27,532 nucleotides of DNA from UBA2287 sp037442025 (GCA_037442025.1 JBBIRB010000036.1:1-27532); one strand, 5' to 3'; shown: positions 7,309 through 16,512, counted from the stretch's first letter. Numbers and translations are program-made. Notes: generated by a model not told the origin, from the sequence alone.

Positions 7309-8511
7309 TTGAAATTTAAGCGTTTGCAAATTAAATTTTTAAGGAGAGGCTTTTTTTCACTTTGCCTCTTTCTGGTTTATGAACATGTTCATGCTCAGGA
7401 AATTCTGCTTGTTGAGCATTACTATACCAATGGAACTTTAAAGGAAAAATATTCTGCTTTTATCGAAAAATTCGATACCCTTAAAATTGGGTATTATTCG
7501 TTTTATTACCCAGAGGGGAAGCTGATGCAGGAGGGCTATTTTTCCGATAATAAGCCCGATAGTTTATGGATCAACTACTTCCGAAATGGTTTTAGAAAGA
7601 GTCAGGTTCGGTATAAAAAAGGGGTGAAAAATGGTTCATTCATCTTTTGGAACGATGATGGCTCGCTGTACCAAAAGGGTACCTATAGAAACGATAAGAT
7701 TGAGGGAACTCTCACCACCTTCCACTCAAATGGACAGATTGACAGCGAAAGCCAGTATGCTAATAACGAGTTGAATGGTACAACGCAGGTTTTCACTCCC
7801 GACGGGAGGCTAATGCTTCGGGCCATATACCGCAACGGCGTGCCAAATGGCTCATGGGAGTCCTATCATTATCAAACAGGAAAATTGAGCCTTAAGGGTA
7901 CTCGTGTGGATGAGAATTTGGTCGATTCAGTTTTTTCTTACTATCCGGATGGCACGCTGCAGCGAAAGGCATTCTATGTTGACGGACTTATGGAGGGTAG
8001 GGTTAAGGGTTATCACCCTAACGGCACTTTAATGAATATAGCTTTGTATTCGAAGGGCAAACTTCACGGGCCCTATATTGAGTTTCATCCCAATGGGAAT
8101 GTATTTGAAAGGGGATCATACTTAAATAATATGAGAGATGGGGAGTGGGAGTCGTTTTATGCTTCGGGGAGTAAGCATAGCGTTGGTTTTTACTCGAACG
8201 ATAAATTCCACGGCAAATGGAAGGTTTACCATGAGAATGGGAATTGCAAGCAGGTTGGTTCATACGCATTGGGTGTGTCGAATGGTGAGTGGTTCTTTTA
8301 TAATGATTCGGGAAGGTTACTGATACAAGGAAATTATTTAAGAGGCATTCCCAATGGAATGTGGACAATATTTTACCCTACGGGTAAGGTTGCAGGAAGA
8401 GTTAACATATTTAATGGCAGCCAAATGGGTCCGGCCTGGGTGCTGACCGAAGAGGGAGAAATTTCACGAGTTCTTAAACTCGATGTTCTCCCTTCCTTTA
8501 TAAATCGATAA
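7309..8511 (+). CDS. Exported MORN-repeat protein
   Basis: A 400-residue protein starting at TTG. A basic N-terminus and hydrophobic stretch ending EHVHAQ (about residue 30) form a signal peptide. The rest is a run of about thirteen 22-24-residue MORN-type repeats with the core Y-x-N/D-G-x-L-x-x-x-G-x-Y-x-x-x-x-x-x-G-x-W (for example YHPNGTLMNIALYSKGKLHGPY and FYASGSKHSVGFYSNDKFHGKW). Such proteins are often labelled YwqK-family antitoxin, but nothing here shows a toxin and the label says little about function. The likely role is a beta-ribbon scaffold in the periplasm or on the outer surface. It overlaps transcriptionally with the upstream DUF916-like gene and ends at the hairpin shared with gyrB. 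Confidence 0.85.
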   Translation: MKFKRLQIKFLRRGFFSLCLFLVYEHVHAQEILLVEHYYTNGTLKEKYSAFIEKFDTLKIGYYSFYYPEGKLMQEGYFSDNKPDSLWINYFRNGFRKSQVRYKKGVKNGSFIFWNDDGSLYQKGTYRNDKIEGTLTTFHSNGQIDSESQYANNELNGTTQVFTPDGRLMLRAIYRNGVPNGSWESYHYQTGKLSLKGTRVDENLVDSVFSYYPDGTLQRKAFYVDGLMEGRVKGYHPNGTLMNIALYSKGKLHGPYIEFHPNGNVFERGSYLNNMRDGEWESFYASGSKHSVGFYSNDKFHGKWKVYHENGNCKQVGSYALGVSNGEWFFYNDSGRLLIQGNYLRGIPNGMWTIFYPTGKVAGRVNIFNGSQMGPAWVLTEEGEISRVLKLDVLPSFINR

Positions 8512-8513
8512 AA

Positions 8514-8541
8514 AAACCGCAACTCTTTAGAATTGCGGTTT
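8514..8541. terminator. Bidirectional terminator between the MORN gene and gyrB
   Basis: A perfect 9-bp stem, AAACCGCAA (8514-8522) and TTGCGGTTT (8533-8541), with a 10-base loop. A and T runs on either side let it serve both convergent genes. Confidence 0.85.
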
Positions 8542-8548
8542 GAGGATT

Positions 8549-10540
8549 TTAAACATCAATTTTTGCATACTTAGCATGCTTCTCAATAAATTCGCGGCGG
8601 GGAGGTACTTCGTCGCCCATAAGCATTGAGAATATTCGATCGGCCTCAGCTGCGCTCTCAATTGTAACCTGACGTAGCGTTCGGGTTTCAGGGTTCATAG
8701 TTGTGCTCCACAGTTGTTCAGCATTCATTTCGCCCAAACCTTTGTATCGTTGAACATGAACCGAAGTATCGCGACCCTTTCCAAGCTCTTCAACTGCTTT
8801 CTGGCGCTGCTCTTCATTCCAACAGTAAACCTCATCCTTGCCCTTTTTAACTAGGTAGAGGGGAGGGGTCGCAATATATAGGTGTCCTCGATTAATTAGG
8901 TCATTCATGAAGCGGAAAAAGAATGTCATGATTAGGGTCGCAATATGGCTTCCGTCAATATCGGCATCGGTCATTATTATAACTTTGTGATACCTTAGTC
9001 CTTCGAGATTAATTGCTTTACTATCTTCCTCGGTGCCAATGGTTACTCCAAGTGCAGTAAATATATTTTTTATCTCCTCATTCTCGAAGATTTTATGCTG
9101 AAGCGCTTTCTCTACGTTCAGAATTTTTCCCCTTAGGGGTAAGATGGCCTGAAAACGACGATCGCGTCCTTGTTTGGCTGTTCCACCTGCCGAGTCGCCC
9201 TCAACAAGGTATAACTCAGACTGAGCTGGGTCCTTATCGGAGCAGTCGGAGAGTTTACCGGGAAGCCCTGAGCCCGAAAGCACGTTCTTACGTTGAACCA
9301 ATTCACGTGCTTTTCTTGCAGCATGACGAGCGGTTGCTGCCAGAATGACCTTTTGCACTATAGTTCTTGCATCTTTTGGGTTTTCTTCCAAATAGTTGGC
9401 AAGGGCATCGCTCACAGCCTGATCGACTGCAAGGCTAACCTCTGGATTCCCCAGTTTGGTTTTGGTTTGCCCTTCGAATTGGGGCTCGGCAACTTTTACA
9501 GAAATAATGGCAGTGAGGCCTTCCCTGAAATCGTCGCCACTAATGTCGAATTTAAGTTTGGAAAGCATGCCCGAATCTTCGGCATACTTTTTTAATGTAC
9601 GCGTGAGCGCCCTTCGGAAGCCTGTTAAATGGGTGCCACCCTCAATTGTATTAATGTTATTAACGTACGAATGAACATTCTCCGAGAAGGATGTATTGTA
9701 CTGCATGGCCACATCTACAGGTATCTCGTTTTTGTCCGTTTCAATGTAAATAGTTTTTTCTATTAACGACTCACGATTCACATCGAGGAAGCGAACGAAT
9801 TCTGAAAGGCCATTTTCTGAATAGAACGACTCCTGCCTGTATTTGGGCCCGTTACCATTCTCTTCAAAATCGCGCTGGTCGACAATGTTAAGTTTTATGC
9901 CCTTGTTTAGGAACGCTAATTCGCGAAGGCGAGATGCCAGAATTTCAAAGTTGTAATCGGTGGTTTGGGTGAAGATGGTTTCGTCGGGAATAAAGGTAAC
10001 GCTTGTGCCGGTTTTATTGGTTTCGCCAGTTACTTTCACATCGAACTGGGGAACTCCTTTGCAGTATTCCTGTTGGTATATTTTGCCATCGCGATAAACA
10101 TCAACCACCAATTTTTTTGAGAGTGCATTTACGCACGAAACTCCAACACCATGTAAGCCTCCTGAAACCTTGTAGGTACCCTTGTCGAACTTTCCCCCGG
10201 CATGCAGCACGGTCATTACCACTTCTAGCGCCGAGCGCTTTTCCTTCTCGTGGAAGTCAACGGGTATTCCGCGGCCATTGTCAACAACAGTTATTGAGCC
10301 ATCGGGGTTTATTGTTACATCGATTGTAGTACAGTAGCCTGCAAGTGCTTCGTCGATAGAATTGTCAACTACTTCATAAACCAAATGGTGAAGCCCTTTA
10401 GAGCCTGTATCGCCAATGTACATAGCGGGTCGCATACGTACTGCTTCTAATCCTTCGAGTACTTGAATACTTTCGGCTGAATACTGATTGCTTGCTGTTG
10501 ATTTTGTTCCTTCCAACTTCTCGTTCTCCAAATTGCTCAT
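8549..10540 (-). CDS. gyrB: DNA gyrase subunit B
   Basis: A 663-residue ATPase subunit of gyrase, which introduces negative supercoils together with GyrA. The GHKL ATP site shows EVVDNSIDE (56-64; E56, N60, D64), DNGRGIP (87-93) and GGLHGVGVSCVNALS (127-141). The TOPRIM domain has EGDSAGG (447-453) and MTDADIDGSHI (523-533). The C-terminal block QRYKGLGEMNAEQLW (597-611) is complete. Length matches the short GyrB form without the gamma-proteobacterial insertion. ParE is less likely given QRYKGLGEMN and the overall fit, but both share these motifs. It is monocistronic, with the 11-bp tandem repeat array in its leader or promoter. Confidence 0.97.
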   Translation of the reverse strand: MSNLENEKLEGTKSTASNQYSAESIQVLEGLEAVRMRPAMYIGDTGSKGLHHLVYEVVDNSIDEALAGYCTTIDVTINPDGSITVVDNGRGIPVDFHEKEKRSALEVVMTVLHAGGKFDKGTYKVSGGLHGVGVSCVNALSKKLVVDVYRDGKIYQQEYCKGVPQFDVKVTGETNKTGTSVTFIPDETIFTQTTDYNFEILASRLRELAFLNKGIKLNIVDQRDFEENGNGPKYRQESFYSENGLSEFVRFLDVNRESLIEKTIYIETDKNEIPVDVAMQYNTSFSENVHSYVNNINTIEGGTHLTGFRRALTRTLKKYAEDSGMLSKLKFDISGDDFREGLTAIISVKVAEPQFEGQTKTKLGNPEVSLAVDQAVSDALANYLEENPKDARTIVQKVILAATARHAARKARELVQRKNVLSGSGLPGKLSDCSDKDPAQSELYLVEGDSAGGTAKQGRDRRFQAILPLRGKILNVEKALQHKIFENEEIKNIFTALGVTIGTEEDSKAINLEGLRYHKVIIMTDADIDGSHIATLIMTFFFRFMNDLINRGHLYIATPPLYLVKKGKDEVYCWNEEQRQKAVEELGKGRDTSVHVQRYKGLGEMNAEQLWSTTMNPETRTLRQVTIESAAEADRIFSMLMGDEVPPRREFIEKHAKYAKIDV

Positions 10541-10632
10541 TATATTTTACTGTTATTTATTGATAATCAGATAAATGCCATAGTGTTACGTATAGCCTTC
10601 AAAGGTACTCAAATATTATATTTTAGCCTAAC

Positions 10633-10668
10633 AAAATTCGAAAAAAATTCGAATAAAATTCAAATATA
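10633..10668 (-). promoter_or_regulatory. gyrB upstream region: three 11-bp tandem repeats and -7 box
   Basis: On the plus strand AAAATTCGAAA (10633), AAAATTCGAAT (10644) and AAAATTCAAAT (10655) repeat at exactly 11 bp, one helical turn. The last repeat overlaps a minus-strand TATATTTG box (10668-10661). A second candidate box, TACCTTTG (10607-10600), lies nearer the gene. Neither has an ideal -33 element, so which is used cannot be decided from the sequence. Confidence 0.4.
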
Positions 10669-10761
10669 AGTTATTGAATGTCAGCACTATAAGTGAAATA
10701 AGAATATATTCTAACCCACTGTATATTAGCGGGTTTCGGGTTAAGTAAAATTGGCGTGCTG

Positions 10762-10781
10762 AAAAGCCCGTGTTTTCGGGC
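10762..10781 (-). terminator. Terminator downstream of the beta-barrel gene
   Basis: On the minus strand GCCCG-AAAACA-CGGGC is followed by TTTT. It lies 25-44 bp past the stop at 10806 and closes the TPR/beta-barrel operon. Confidence 0.65.
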
Positions 10782-10805
10782 AATTGAATAAGCAGAAGCT
10801 ACCAA

Positions 10806-12482
10806 TTAGAAGGCAAAATTGAAGCCCAACTTCATATTAAACCTTTGAGTGGGGTAAAGGTACCAATTCTGATGTCGCTTAGCCAGAATATTGTTTAGGT
10901 CGAGAAATGCACCAATCTTACGGTTGTACCTATATTCTATACCCAAATTTATGTCGGTAATTCCATTCAGAGTAATAACCTTATTGTTCAACCCCTTGGC
11001 AAATCGTTCGCCTTCGAAGTAAGTGTTTGCCTTCAGTACAATTTTGTTTTTAATGTTGTAACTGGCTCCAATTTGTCCAATAAAATCAGGCAAATGCCAG
11101 GCTTTCTGAATATTGCTCAGGTCGTAAAGGTTGTATTCTGCCTTTAAGTAAACTAAAATGCTATTTGTGGGTGCAAGGGTTAGTTCTCCAAAGAAGCGTT
11201 TGCGTTGAATATTATCGTAAACCACATCGAATTGGCCTAGGAGAAAGCTGTTTGTTGCATCGGAAATGTTTACGAAAAAGTACATGCTGTCGATAATTGA
11301 AAAGGCGGCCCCAAGGTTATATGCCGCTTTTGAACTTAAATTTCCCTTTACGCCACCACTAATCACCAGATTATGGCTGGTATTCCAAATATCAATTCCT
11401 TTCCGCACCCAAGGGTTCTCGGCCATTACCGATGCATAATCGTTCTCTTTTAAATACCCACTAAATTCGAAGTATGGAATAACGTAGTTCGAAACAATAT
11501 TATACGATGCAGAAGCAATAGGGTAGAAGTGCCCCTTTGTTTCGCGGGCATTGGCATCGATTACAATATTAACACCTGCCTTAACCCTCCACTGTTTGTC
11601 GAATGCACCTACCCACGGAGCAAATCGGAATATTGTGTTGTTGGCTGAATCGAGACTTTCATTTTTCATATGGTGAACCAGTTCAATGGTGCCCCCAACG
11701 ATTTCTTTTTTGAAATACTTATTCAGATCGGCCTTAATGCTAAAACTATTCTGAACATTACCATACATATCTGTAAAGTTTCTGAATCCGCTACTTGCCC
11801 GGTAATTAATATGAGCCGAATCGCTATAGGTTGAGTAGTACGAAATGCCCATATCGAAACGTTGCTGCTTCTGCTTATCAACGGTTGGGATTGGAATAGC
11901 AAGGTTTGCAATAGAAGTATCGTGAGCATAGAAACGGTAGGAATTCAGATGGAACCCTGCATTGGCTGCAAGTACCGAGTTTCTAAAAATGTATTTGCCA
12001 AAGGCGCTGAATTGGGTTTTACTAAAGGGGGCATCAACTACTTCCTTATTAGCGAGACTTACACTGCCAAACGACGAGTGGTGCTTTAGCCATGCACCAT
12101 ACGAATAGTCTTTCGAGCGTTCGTTGGCATAATATAGTTCGGCAAGTGGTGAGGAGTAGTTACCAAATCCGAATTTTACAAACCCGTTATAAACGGGTAA
12201 GAGGGGTTCCGAAACCATTTTGGCTGCGGGAATTGGGCTTACAGGGAATTCGGTGGTTACCGGACGGAGTGCCAGTGTGTATGTAAATTTCGGATCGACT
12301 TTTAGGGTATCTTCAATACGGGGCATGAGGTTTATTTTAAACGCATCGGATATGGATGGTTCGTAGGGTCTGACTACCTGAACCTCTTTCGATAGTTTAT
12401 CATCTTGGGCAAATGCGGTAATAGGGAAAAAACAGAATTTAACGGCCGCAATTAGTATTGTGATTTTTATTGTAAGTTTCAT
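10806..12482 (-). CDS. Outer-membrane beta-barrel protein (often annotated TonB-dependent receptor-like)
   Basis: A 558-residue exported protein. Signal peptide 1-26 ends TAFAQ. A conserved-looking N-terminal segment, VQVVRPYEPSISDAFKINL, follows directly. The remainder alternates hydrophobic and polar residues in amphipathic strands with aromatic girdles (for example GYAFKYNIVS-like blocks and EYRYNRKIGAFLDLNNIL) and ends NMKLGFNFAF, with the terminal phenylalanine typical of BAM-inserted barrels. I see no plug domain and the length is too short for a classical TonB-dependent receptor. It is transcribed 32 bp after the 1024-residue TPR gene, so the two probably act together at the outer membrane. 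Transported substrate, if any, is unknown. Confidence 0.8.
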   Translation of the reverse strand: MKLTIKITILIAAVKFCFFPITAFAQDDKLSKEVQVVRPYEPSISDAFKINLMPRIEDTLKVDPKFTYTLALRPVTTEFPVSPIPAAKMVSEPLLPVYNGFVKFGFGNYSSPLAELYYANERSKDYSYGAWLKHHSSFGSVSLANKEVVDAPFSKTQFSAFGKYIFRNSVLAANAGFHLNSYRFYAHDTSIANLAIPIPTVDKQKQQRFDMGISYYSTYSDSAHINYRASSGFRNFTDMYGNVQNSFSIKADLNKYFKKEIVGGTIELVHHMKNESLDSANNTIFRFAPWVGAFDKQWRVKAGVNIVIDANARETKGHFYPIASASYNIVSNYVIPYFEFSGYLKENDYASVMAENPWVRKGIDIWNTSHNLVISGGVKGNLSSKAAYNLGAAFSIIDSMYFFVNISDATNSFLLGQFDVVYDNIQRKRFFGELTLAPTNSILVYLKAEYNLYDLSNIQKAWHLPDFIGQIGASYNIKNKIVLKANTYFEGERFAKGLNNKVITLNGITDINLGIEYRYNRKIGAFLDLNNILAKRHQNWYLYPTQRFNMKLGFNFAF

Positions 12483-12514
12483 TTCTTTTTCCGTTAATGT
12501 GAGGCTACCAAAAA

Positions 12515-15500
12515 TTAGAAAGTATAATTTATTTTAATGGTATCGCGCATGGGCGTTTGCTTACCCTTTTCAACTTTAACCAGTTCGGCCAATTTGGCTA
12601 TGGCTTCATCAATTATACCGTCGTTGGCATTGGCATAGCCATCAATTACACTCTGAAGCGTAGCTTTGGCTTGGAAAAAGTCGTTCTTCCCAGCGTAAAT
12701 ATCGCCCAGCAGAATGAAACTTTTAGCAAGCCAGTATTGGTGCGGCGTATTGGTTTCGGCAAATTTGAATACTTCGGCTTCAGCCTTATTCAGTTCGCCC
12801 CGTTGATAAAGAATTTTTATCATTTCGTATTTCGATTCGGAACCCTCGGCAGTTTTTACACGTTGGGAAACCCTTGCAAATTCATTGAACGCATCGTTGG
12901 TTCGGCTCAATGCAAGCAATGCTTTGGCCCTTTTAAAGCGAGCCTCCAATTCGAGTTCCTGCGGCAATTTGTCGGTAATGAGCACCTTGGCAGCAGCTTC
13001 AATTACATTCTGGTGCCTGTTTAGGTTGAATGCCGAGCGCAGCTTGCCAACTCGGGCATCGAGCAGGTTGATTTTGGCATCGGCCATACCCTCGAGCATG
13101 TCGAAAGTTTCGTAGGCTTCGGCAAACCTTTGCTGGCGCGTATAAATTTGCGATGCTGTTAGAATTGCCTGAACTGTAAATTGGTTTTTGGGTTGCTGAA
13201 TTATTTGTGTTACCGATTCGAGCGATTTTTCGAGATTACCACTCCTGAAGTAGCAATCGCCTAGATAGTAATAGGCATGTAGTACAAAATTCCCTTTGGG
13301 AAAATTGGTTAGGTATTGGTCTAGGCTCTGAATAGCCCTTTGGCAATCGCCCGACAGGTAAAGTCTTTCCGACGAAATGAAGGAGATTGAATCCCTTTCG
13401 GCCACCGAAACATTTCCTAAACTACCCAGGCGGGAGGTGTATTCGAAAAAGGCATTTACATTACCTAAATCAACATATATGTTACGAAGCCCTAGCAGAG
13501 CATTTTTTGCCTCAGGGGTATTGGGGTAACCTTCCACAACCCTTTTGTAAAACTGCATGGCCCTCTGGTTTTCGTTCTGGTTATATGCCGCTAGTCCCAG
13601 CTGAACAAGGGCTTTTACATAATAACTGCTTCCGGGGAAATCCTTCTCAATTCGGCCGTACGCAGCAACTGCATCGTTGGTTTGGCCAAGGGCCATGTAG
13701 GTTTCTGCCAGTTCAAACTGTGCATCGTCAATATAGCTCGATTGTGGAAACTGGTTGGTAAGAAGAATGAGGGTTTCAATTTTCTTTTGGGGTCGCTCCA
13801 CTAGGCCAAATGTAAAGCCTCGCTGGAAGAGCGCATAGTCTGCATCGATGGTATTGGTTAGGAATGCTTTCTCGTACCAATCGAGCGATGGCCAGTATTT
13901 ACGTTGAATAAAGTACGAATCGCCAATACGGTTAAATGCATCGCCCAGAAACTGCGTAGGCCTGTTAGCATTATTGCTGGTGAACTTACGGAACCAAATA
14001 ATGGCATTGTCGTAGTCCTTCAACTTAAAGTATGTGTAGCCCAAGTTGTAATGGGCCATTTGGAATTCGGGAAGGCTAAAGGCTCCCGGCGAAAGCACGA
14101 AGCGGTTATAGTCGTTGAGGGCTTTCTCAAACTTTTCGATTCTGTAGAAACTTTCGCCACGCCAGTAAAGGCCAAGCGCTGAAAGCGATCTATTGAACTC
14201 GGGGTAGTTGAGCGAAAGGGTGAACTTTTCAATGGCCTCATTATAATTAAGGTTCTGAAAGAGTTCAATTCCCCTAAAGAATGCAACTCGTTGGTAAGCC
14301 TGACGAATGGACGCATCGCGGTTTTTAATTTTATCGAGCGAAACGAGGGCTGCCTGATAATTTTTTGTATTCATGTAGGCCAATACAAGGTAATTGTAGG
14401 CTTGGTCGATTCGGGGGCTATTTGGAAAAAGTGCAATATACTCGTTGAATGCTGCAATGGCCTCGTTGAAAGGGTTGTAAAGCAATTCGTAAGTTATTTT
14501 TGCAAAATTAAAAAGGGCATCCTCCTTAATAGTCATATCGAAATTCGATTTCGAGGCCATGGAAAAGGCCTGACGGGCCTTGTTTTTTTCGTTCAATTTA
14601 ATGTAGCAATCGGCCAAATGGTAGTAAGCATTCTGCGAAATCTCGTCATCTTCGGTAGGAACTTTCTCGAAATACTTTACAGCATCGGTAATTTTTTCGT
14701 TTCTGTAAAAAACAAAACCAACCAGATAGTTATCCTCACGCGTGAGTGTTGGTGCCGATTCAACAAACTTTTCGATGAACGGAACCGCTTTGTCGAACTG
14801 ACGCAGGCGGTAGTACGATTCGCCTATGATTCGGGCAATTTCAGGGGCCCTTTTGGGCGATGCAGTTTCGAGTACAGGAGGGGCATACTCAACAACCTTG
14901 CTGAATTCCTTTTGTAAGAAAAGAATCTGCGAGATGTAGTATGGAACCAGGGATGCAAAGGTTTCATCGTCCTTCAGTTTTTCGAAACCTTTAAGGGCGG
15001 TAGCATAGCTTTTTTCGGCATAGGCTATATGCGAGTAATAGTAGGTTGCAGGTGCTGCATAACGGTTGTAAGTGTCCTTTACTTCAAAAAAGCAGCGTTT
15101 TGCATTCTCACTATCATCGGTAGAAAAGTAGCTATATCCAAGCTTAAAGAGTAGCTCATCCTTTTTTTCCTGCCCCAAAGAATTTCTGTTTGCCTGGTTA
15201 AACCAGTAAATTGCGTCCTTATACTTTTTTTCGCGGTAGCGAAGTTTTCCTAAATCGAAGTAGGCATCGTTAACCTTTTGGTTATCGGGATAATTGTTTA
15301 TGAATGAACGCATGAGGTGTTCCGCATCGTTGTTGAAAAGCTCTACTGCGCAAAGTGCTTTGTAGTATTCTGCCTCACCTTTCAATTGAATTTGAGTAAG
15401 GTCGAAACTGTTGGCAGCCAGTTCGAAATGCTGCTGAGCAGCAACAAAATTAGCCTTTTCGAAAAGCTCAATGCCCTTAAGTAGGTACTTATGAGAACTG

Positions 15501-15589
15501 GTATAAATTGGAGTTTGCTGGGCTGTTGCGTATTGCGTTATAAGAATTGCAACACAGATTGAATACAGCTTGAAGTGCCTTTTTAGCAT
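12515..15589 (-). CDS. Large periplasmic tetratricopeptide-repeat protein
   Basis: A 1024-residue exported TPR protein. Residues 1-24 form a signal peptide ending QYATAQ. Nearly the entire mature chain consists of 34-residue helical repeats with TPR signatures (A-x-x-Y-x-x-G-x-x-Y, for example DAYFDLGKLRYREKKYKDAI and AHYNLGYTYFKLKDYDNAII). Around 25 repeats are visible, giving a long superhelical scaffold in the periplasm. Similar proteins are annotated as YbgF/tol-pal-like TPR proteins in Bacteroidota, but the length is far above YbgF (about 260). It is the first gene of an operon with the beta-barrel protein at 10806, pointing to an envelope assembly or transport role. No enzymatic domain is visible. 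Confidence 0.88.
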   Translation of the reverse strand: MLKRHFKLYSICVAILITQYATAQQTPIYTSSHKYLLKGIELFEKANFVAAQQHFELAANSFDLTQIQLKGEAEYYKALCAVELFNNDAEHLMRSFINNYPDNQKVNDAYFDLGKLRYREKKYKDAIYWFNQANRNSLGQEKKDELLFKLGYSYFSTDDSENAKRCFFEVKDTYNRYAAPATYYYSHIAYAEKSYATALKGFEKLKDDETFASLVPYYISQILFLQKEFSKVVEYAPPVLETASPKRAPEIARIIGESYYRLRQFDKAVPFIEKFVESAPTLTREDNYLVGFVFYRNEKITDAVKYFEKVPTEDDEISQNAYYHLADCYIKLNEKNKARQAFSMASKSNFDMTIKEDALFNFAKITYELLYNPFNEAIAAFNEYIALFPNSPRIDQAYNYLVLAYMNTKNYQAALVSLDKIKNRDASIRQAYQRVAFFRGIELFQNLNYNEAIEKFTLSLNYPEFNRSLSALGLYWRGESFYRIEKFEKALNDYNRFVLSPGAFSLPEFQMAHYNLGYTYFKLKDYDNAIIWFRKFTSNNANRPTQFLGDAFNRIGDSYFIQRKYWPSLDWYEKAFLTNTIDADYALFQRGFTFGLVERPQKKIETLILLTNQFPQSSYIDDAQFELAETYMALGQTNDAVAAYGRIEKDFPGSSYYVKALVQLGLAAYNQNENQRAMQFYKRVVEGYPNTPEAKNALLGLRNIYVDLGNVNAFFEYTSRLGSLGNVSVAERDSISFISSERLYLSGDCQRAIQSLDQYLTNFPKGNFVLHAYYYLGDCYFRSGNLEKSLESVTQIIQQPKNQFTVQAILTASQIYTRQQRFAEAYETFDMLEGMADAKINLLDARVGKLRSAFNLNRHQNVIEAAAKVLITDKLPQELELEARFKRAKALLALSRTNDAFNEFARVSQRVKTAEGSESKYEMIKILYQRGELNKAEAEVFKFAETNTPHQYWLAKSFILLGDIYAGKNDFFQAKATLQSVIDGYANANDGIIDEAIAKLAELVKVEKGKQTPMRDTIKINYTF

Positions 15590-15615
15590 ATGTGTATGCG
15601 TTTTTAATAATCGAG

Positions 15616-15645
15616 CAAATTTAAGAAATAACGAGGGTTTTGCAA
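15616..15645 (-). promoter_or_regulatory. Promoter for the TPR/beta-barrel operon
   Basis: On the minus strand TTG (15645-15643), a 19-base spacer and TAAATTTG (15623-15616) match the Bacteroidota consensus. The start would fall about 20 bases before the ATG at 15589. Confidence 0.65.
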
Positions 15646-15663
15646 TCTGAGAGGTTTGTTTAT

Positions 15664-15685
15664 TATTAACAATAAACTGTTAATA
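15664..15685. promoter_or_regulatory. Perfect 8-bp inverted repeat in divergent intergenic region
   Basis: TATTAACA (15664-15671), 6 bases, TGTTAATA (15678-15685). It lies about 20 bp upstream of the -33 element of the TPR operon. Symmetry and position suit a dimeric regulator site, but AT-richness makes chance possible. The rest of this 308-bp gap (15590-15897) shows no gene, and I found no good TAnnTTTG box for the plus-strand acyltransferase. Confidence 0.35.
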
Positions 15686-15897
15686 TGAACTTTTTAGTGT
15701 GAGTTTGTACGAAAGTTTTTCAAACTCGAGTATTCACATGCTTTTAACAAACCATAACCGCATTGAAATGGTTTCGAAAGTAATTGATTGTACTAGGTTT
15801 AAGTTAAATACAACTTCTGCTAAAATATGCAAGCGAATCTGCAGAATTGAAAGCTATTAACTACATTTACAGTGTAAAAATCTTTTTAAATCAATCG

Positions 15898-16512
15898 ATG
15901 ATTAGGGCTAAACACTCAAAGTTTTTTGTATTTTTCTTTAATTGGTACATTTCACGAATTATTCATTCGCATTTTCGTAGGGTAGTGATAGTTGGTCAAA
16001 TTAAACCTGAGAAACGTCCAATTCTTTTAGTTCCTAACCATTTCAGCTGGTGGGATGGGTTCATTGCTTGGCATTTGAATGAAACTCATTTCAAGCGTAA
16101 GTATCATGTAATGATGCTGGAGGAACAGCTCGAGAAGCATGGGTACTTTACTAAAATTGGTGCATTTTCAGTTCGGCCAGGTAGTAGGGGCGTAATGGAG
16201 AGTTTAAACTATTGCAGAAGCATAATGACCGATGGCCAGAATCTTCTCGTTTTTTTCCCTCAGGGAGAATTAGCCAGCCAACATGAACATAATTTGGTGT
16301 TTAAATCGGGAATAGAAAGGATTATACAATCAAGCAACGATACATGTGTAATTCTGGTTGTTGCATTAATTGACTACTTTGGCTACAAAAAACCAACATT
16401 GGTAATTTATCAGAAGGAGTACTTGGGTATAGCCTCCCTCCCCGAAATACAGAACACTTATAATGACTTTATGCAGGAGTGCATTTCGAAGCAAAATAAT
16501 CATTTTTCCTAA
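15898..16512 (+). CDS. PlsC-like lysophospholipid/1-acylglycerol-phosphate acyltransferase family protein
   Basis: A 204-residue acyltransferase using the ATG at 15898; an in-frame TTG at 15847 would add 17 residues not typical of the family. Motif I is NHFSWWD (H48-x4-D53), the catalytic pair. Motif III appears as FPQGE (120-124), with Q where FPEG is usual. The N-terminus has an amphipathic/hydrophobic segment suited to membrane contact. The family transfers an acyl chain to a hydroxyl of a lipid, commonly lysophosphatidate, but also sugars or pigments. Its stop overlaps the start of the next gene (TAATG), so it is translationally coupled to a lipid-type glycosyltransferase. This favours decoration of a specialised lipid over bulk phospholipid synthesis. 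Confidence 0.85.
   Translation: MIRAKHSKFFVFFFNWYISRIIHSHFRRVVIVGQIKPEKRPILLVPNHFSWWDGFIAWHLNETHFKRKYHVMMLEEQLEKHGYFTKIGAFSVRPGSRGVMESLNYCRSIMTDGQNLLVFFPQGELASQHEHNLVFKSGIERIIQSSNDTCVILVVALIDYFGYKKPTLVIYQKEYLGIASLPEIQNTYNDFMQECISKQNNHFS

Noticed and set aside
7309..8511. A toxin-antitoxin system based on the YwqK-type MORN label
   Set aside because: The protein has a signal peptide and only MORN repeats, and no small toxin-like gene adjoins it.
10713..10735. AACCC...GGGTT hairpin as a second terminator
   Set aside because: The stem is only 5 bp with a 13-base loop and has no T run on the relevant strand; the hairpin at 10766 is better placed.
10806..12482. Classical TonB-dependent receptor
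   Set aside because: No plug domain is visible and 558 residues is short for plug plus 22-strand barrel.
14291..14917. 208-codon open frame opposite the large TPR gene
   Set aside because: It lies entirely within a clear TPR coding region on the other strand. Its composition is that of a mirrored coding frame, and it has no recognisable domain.
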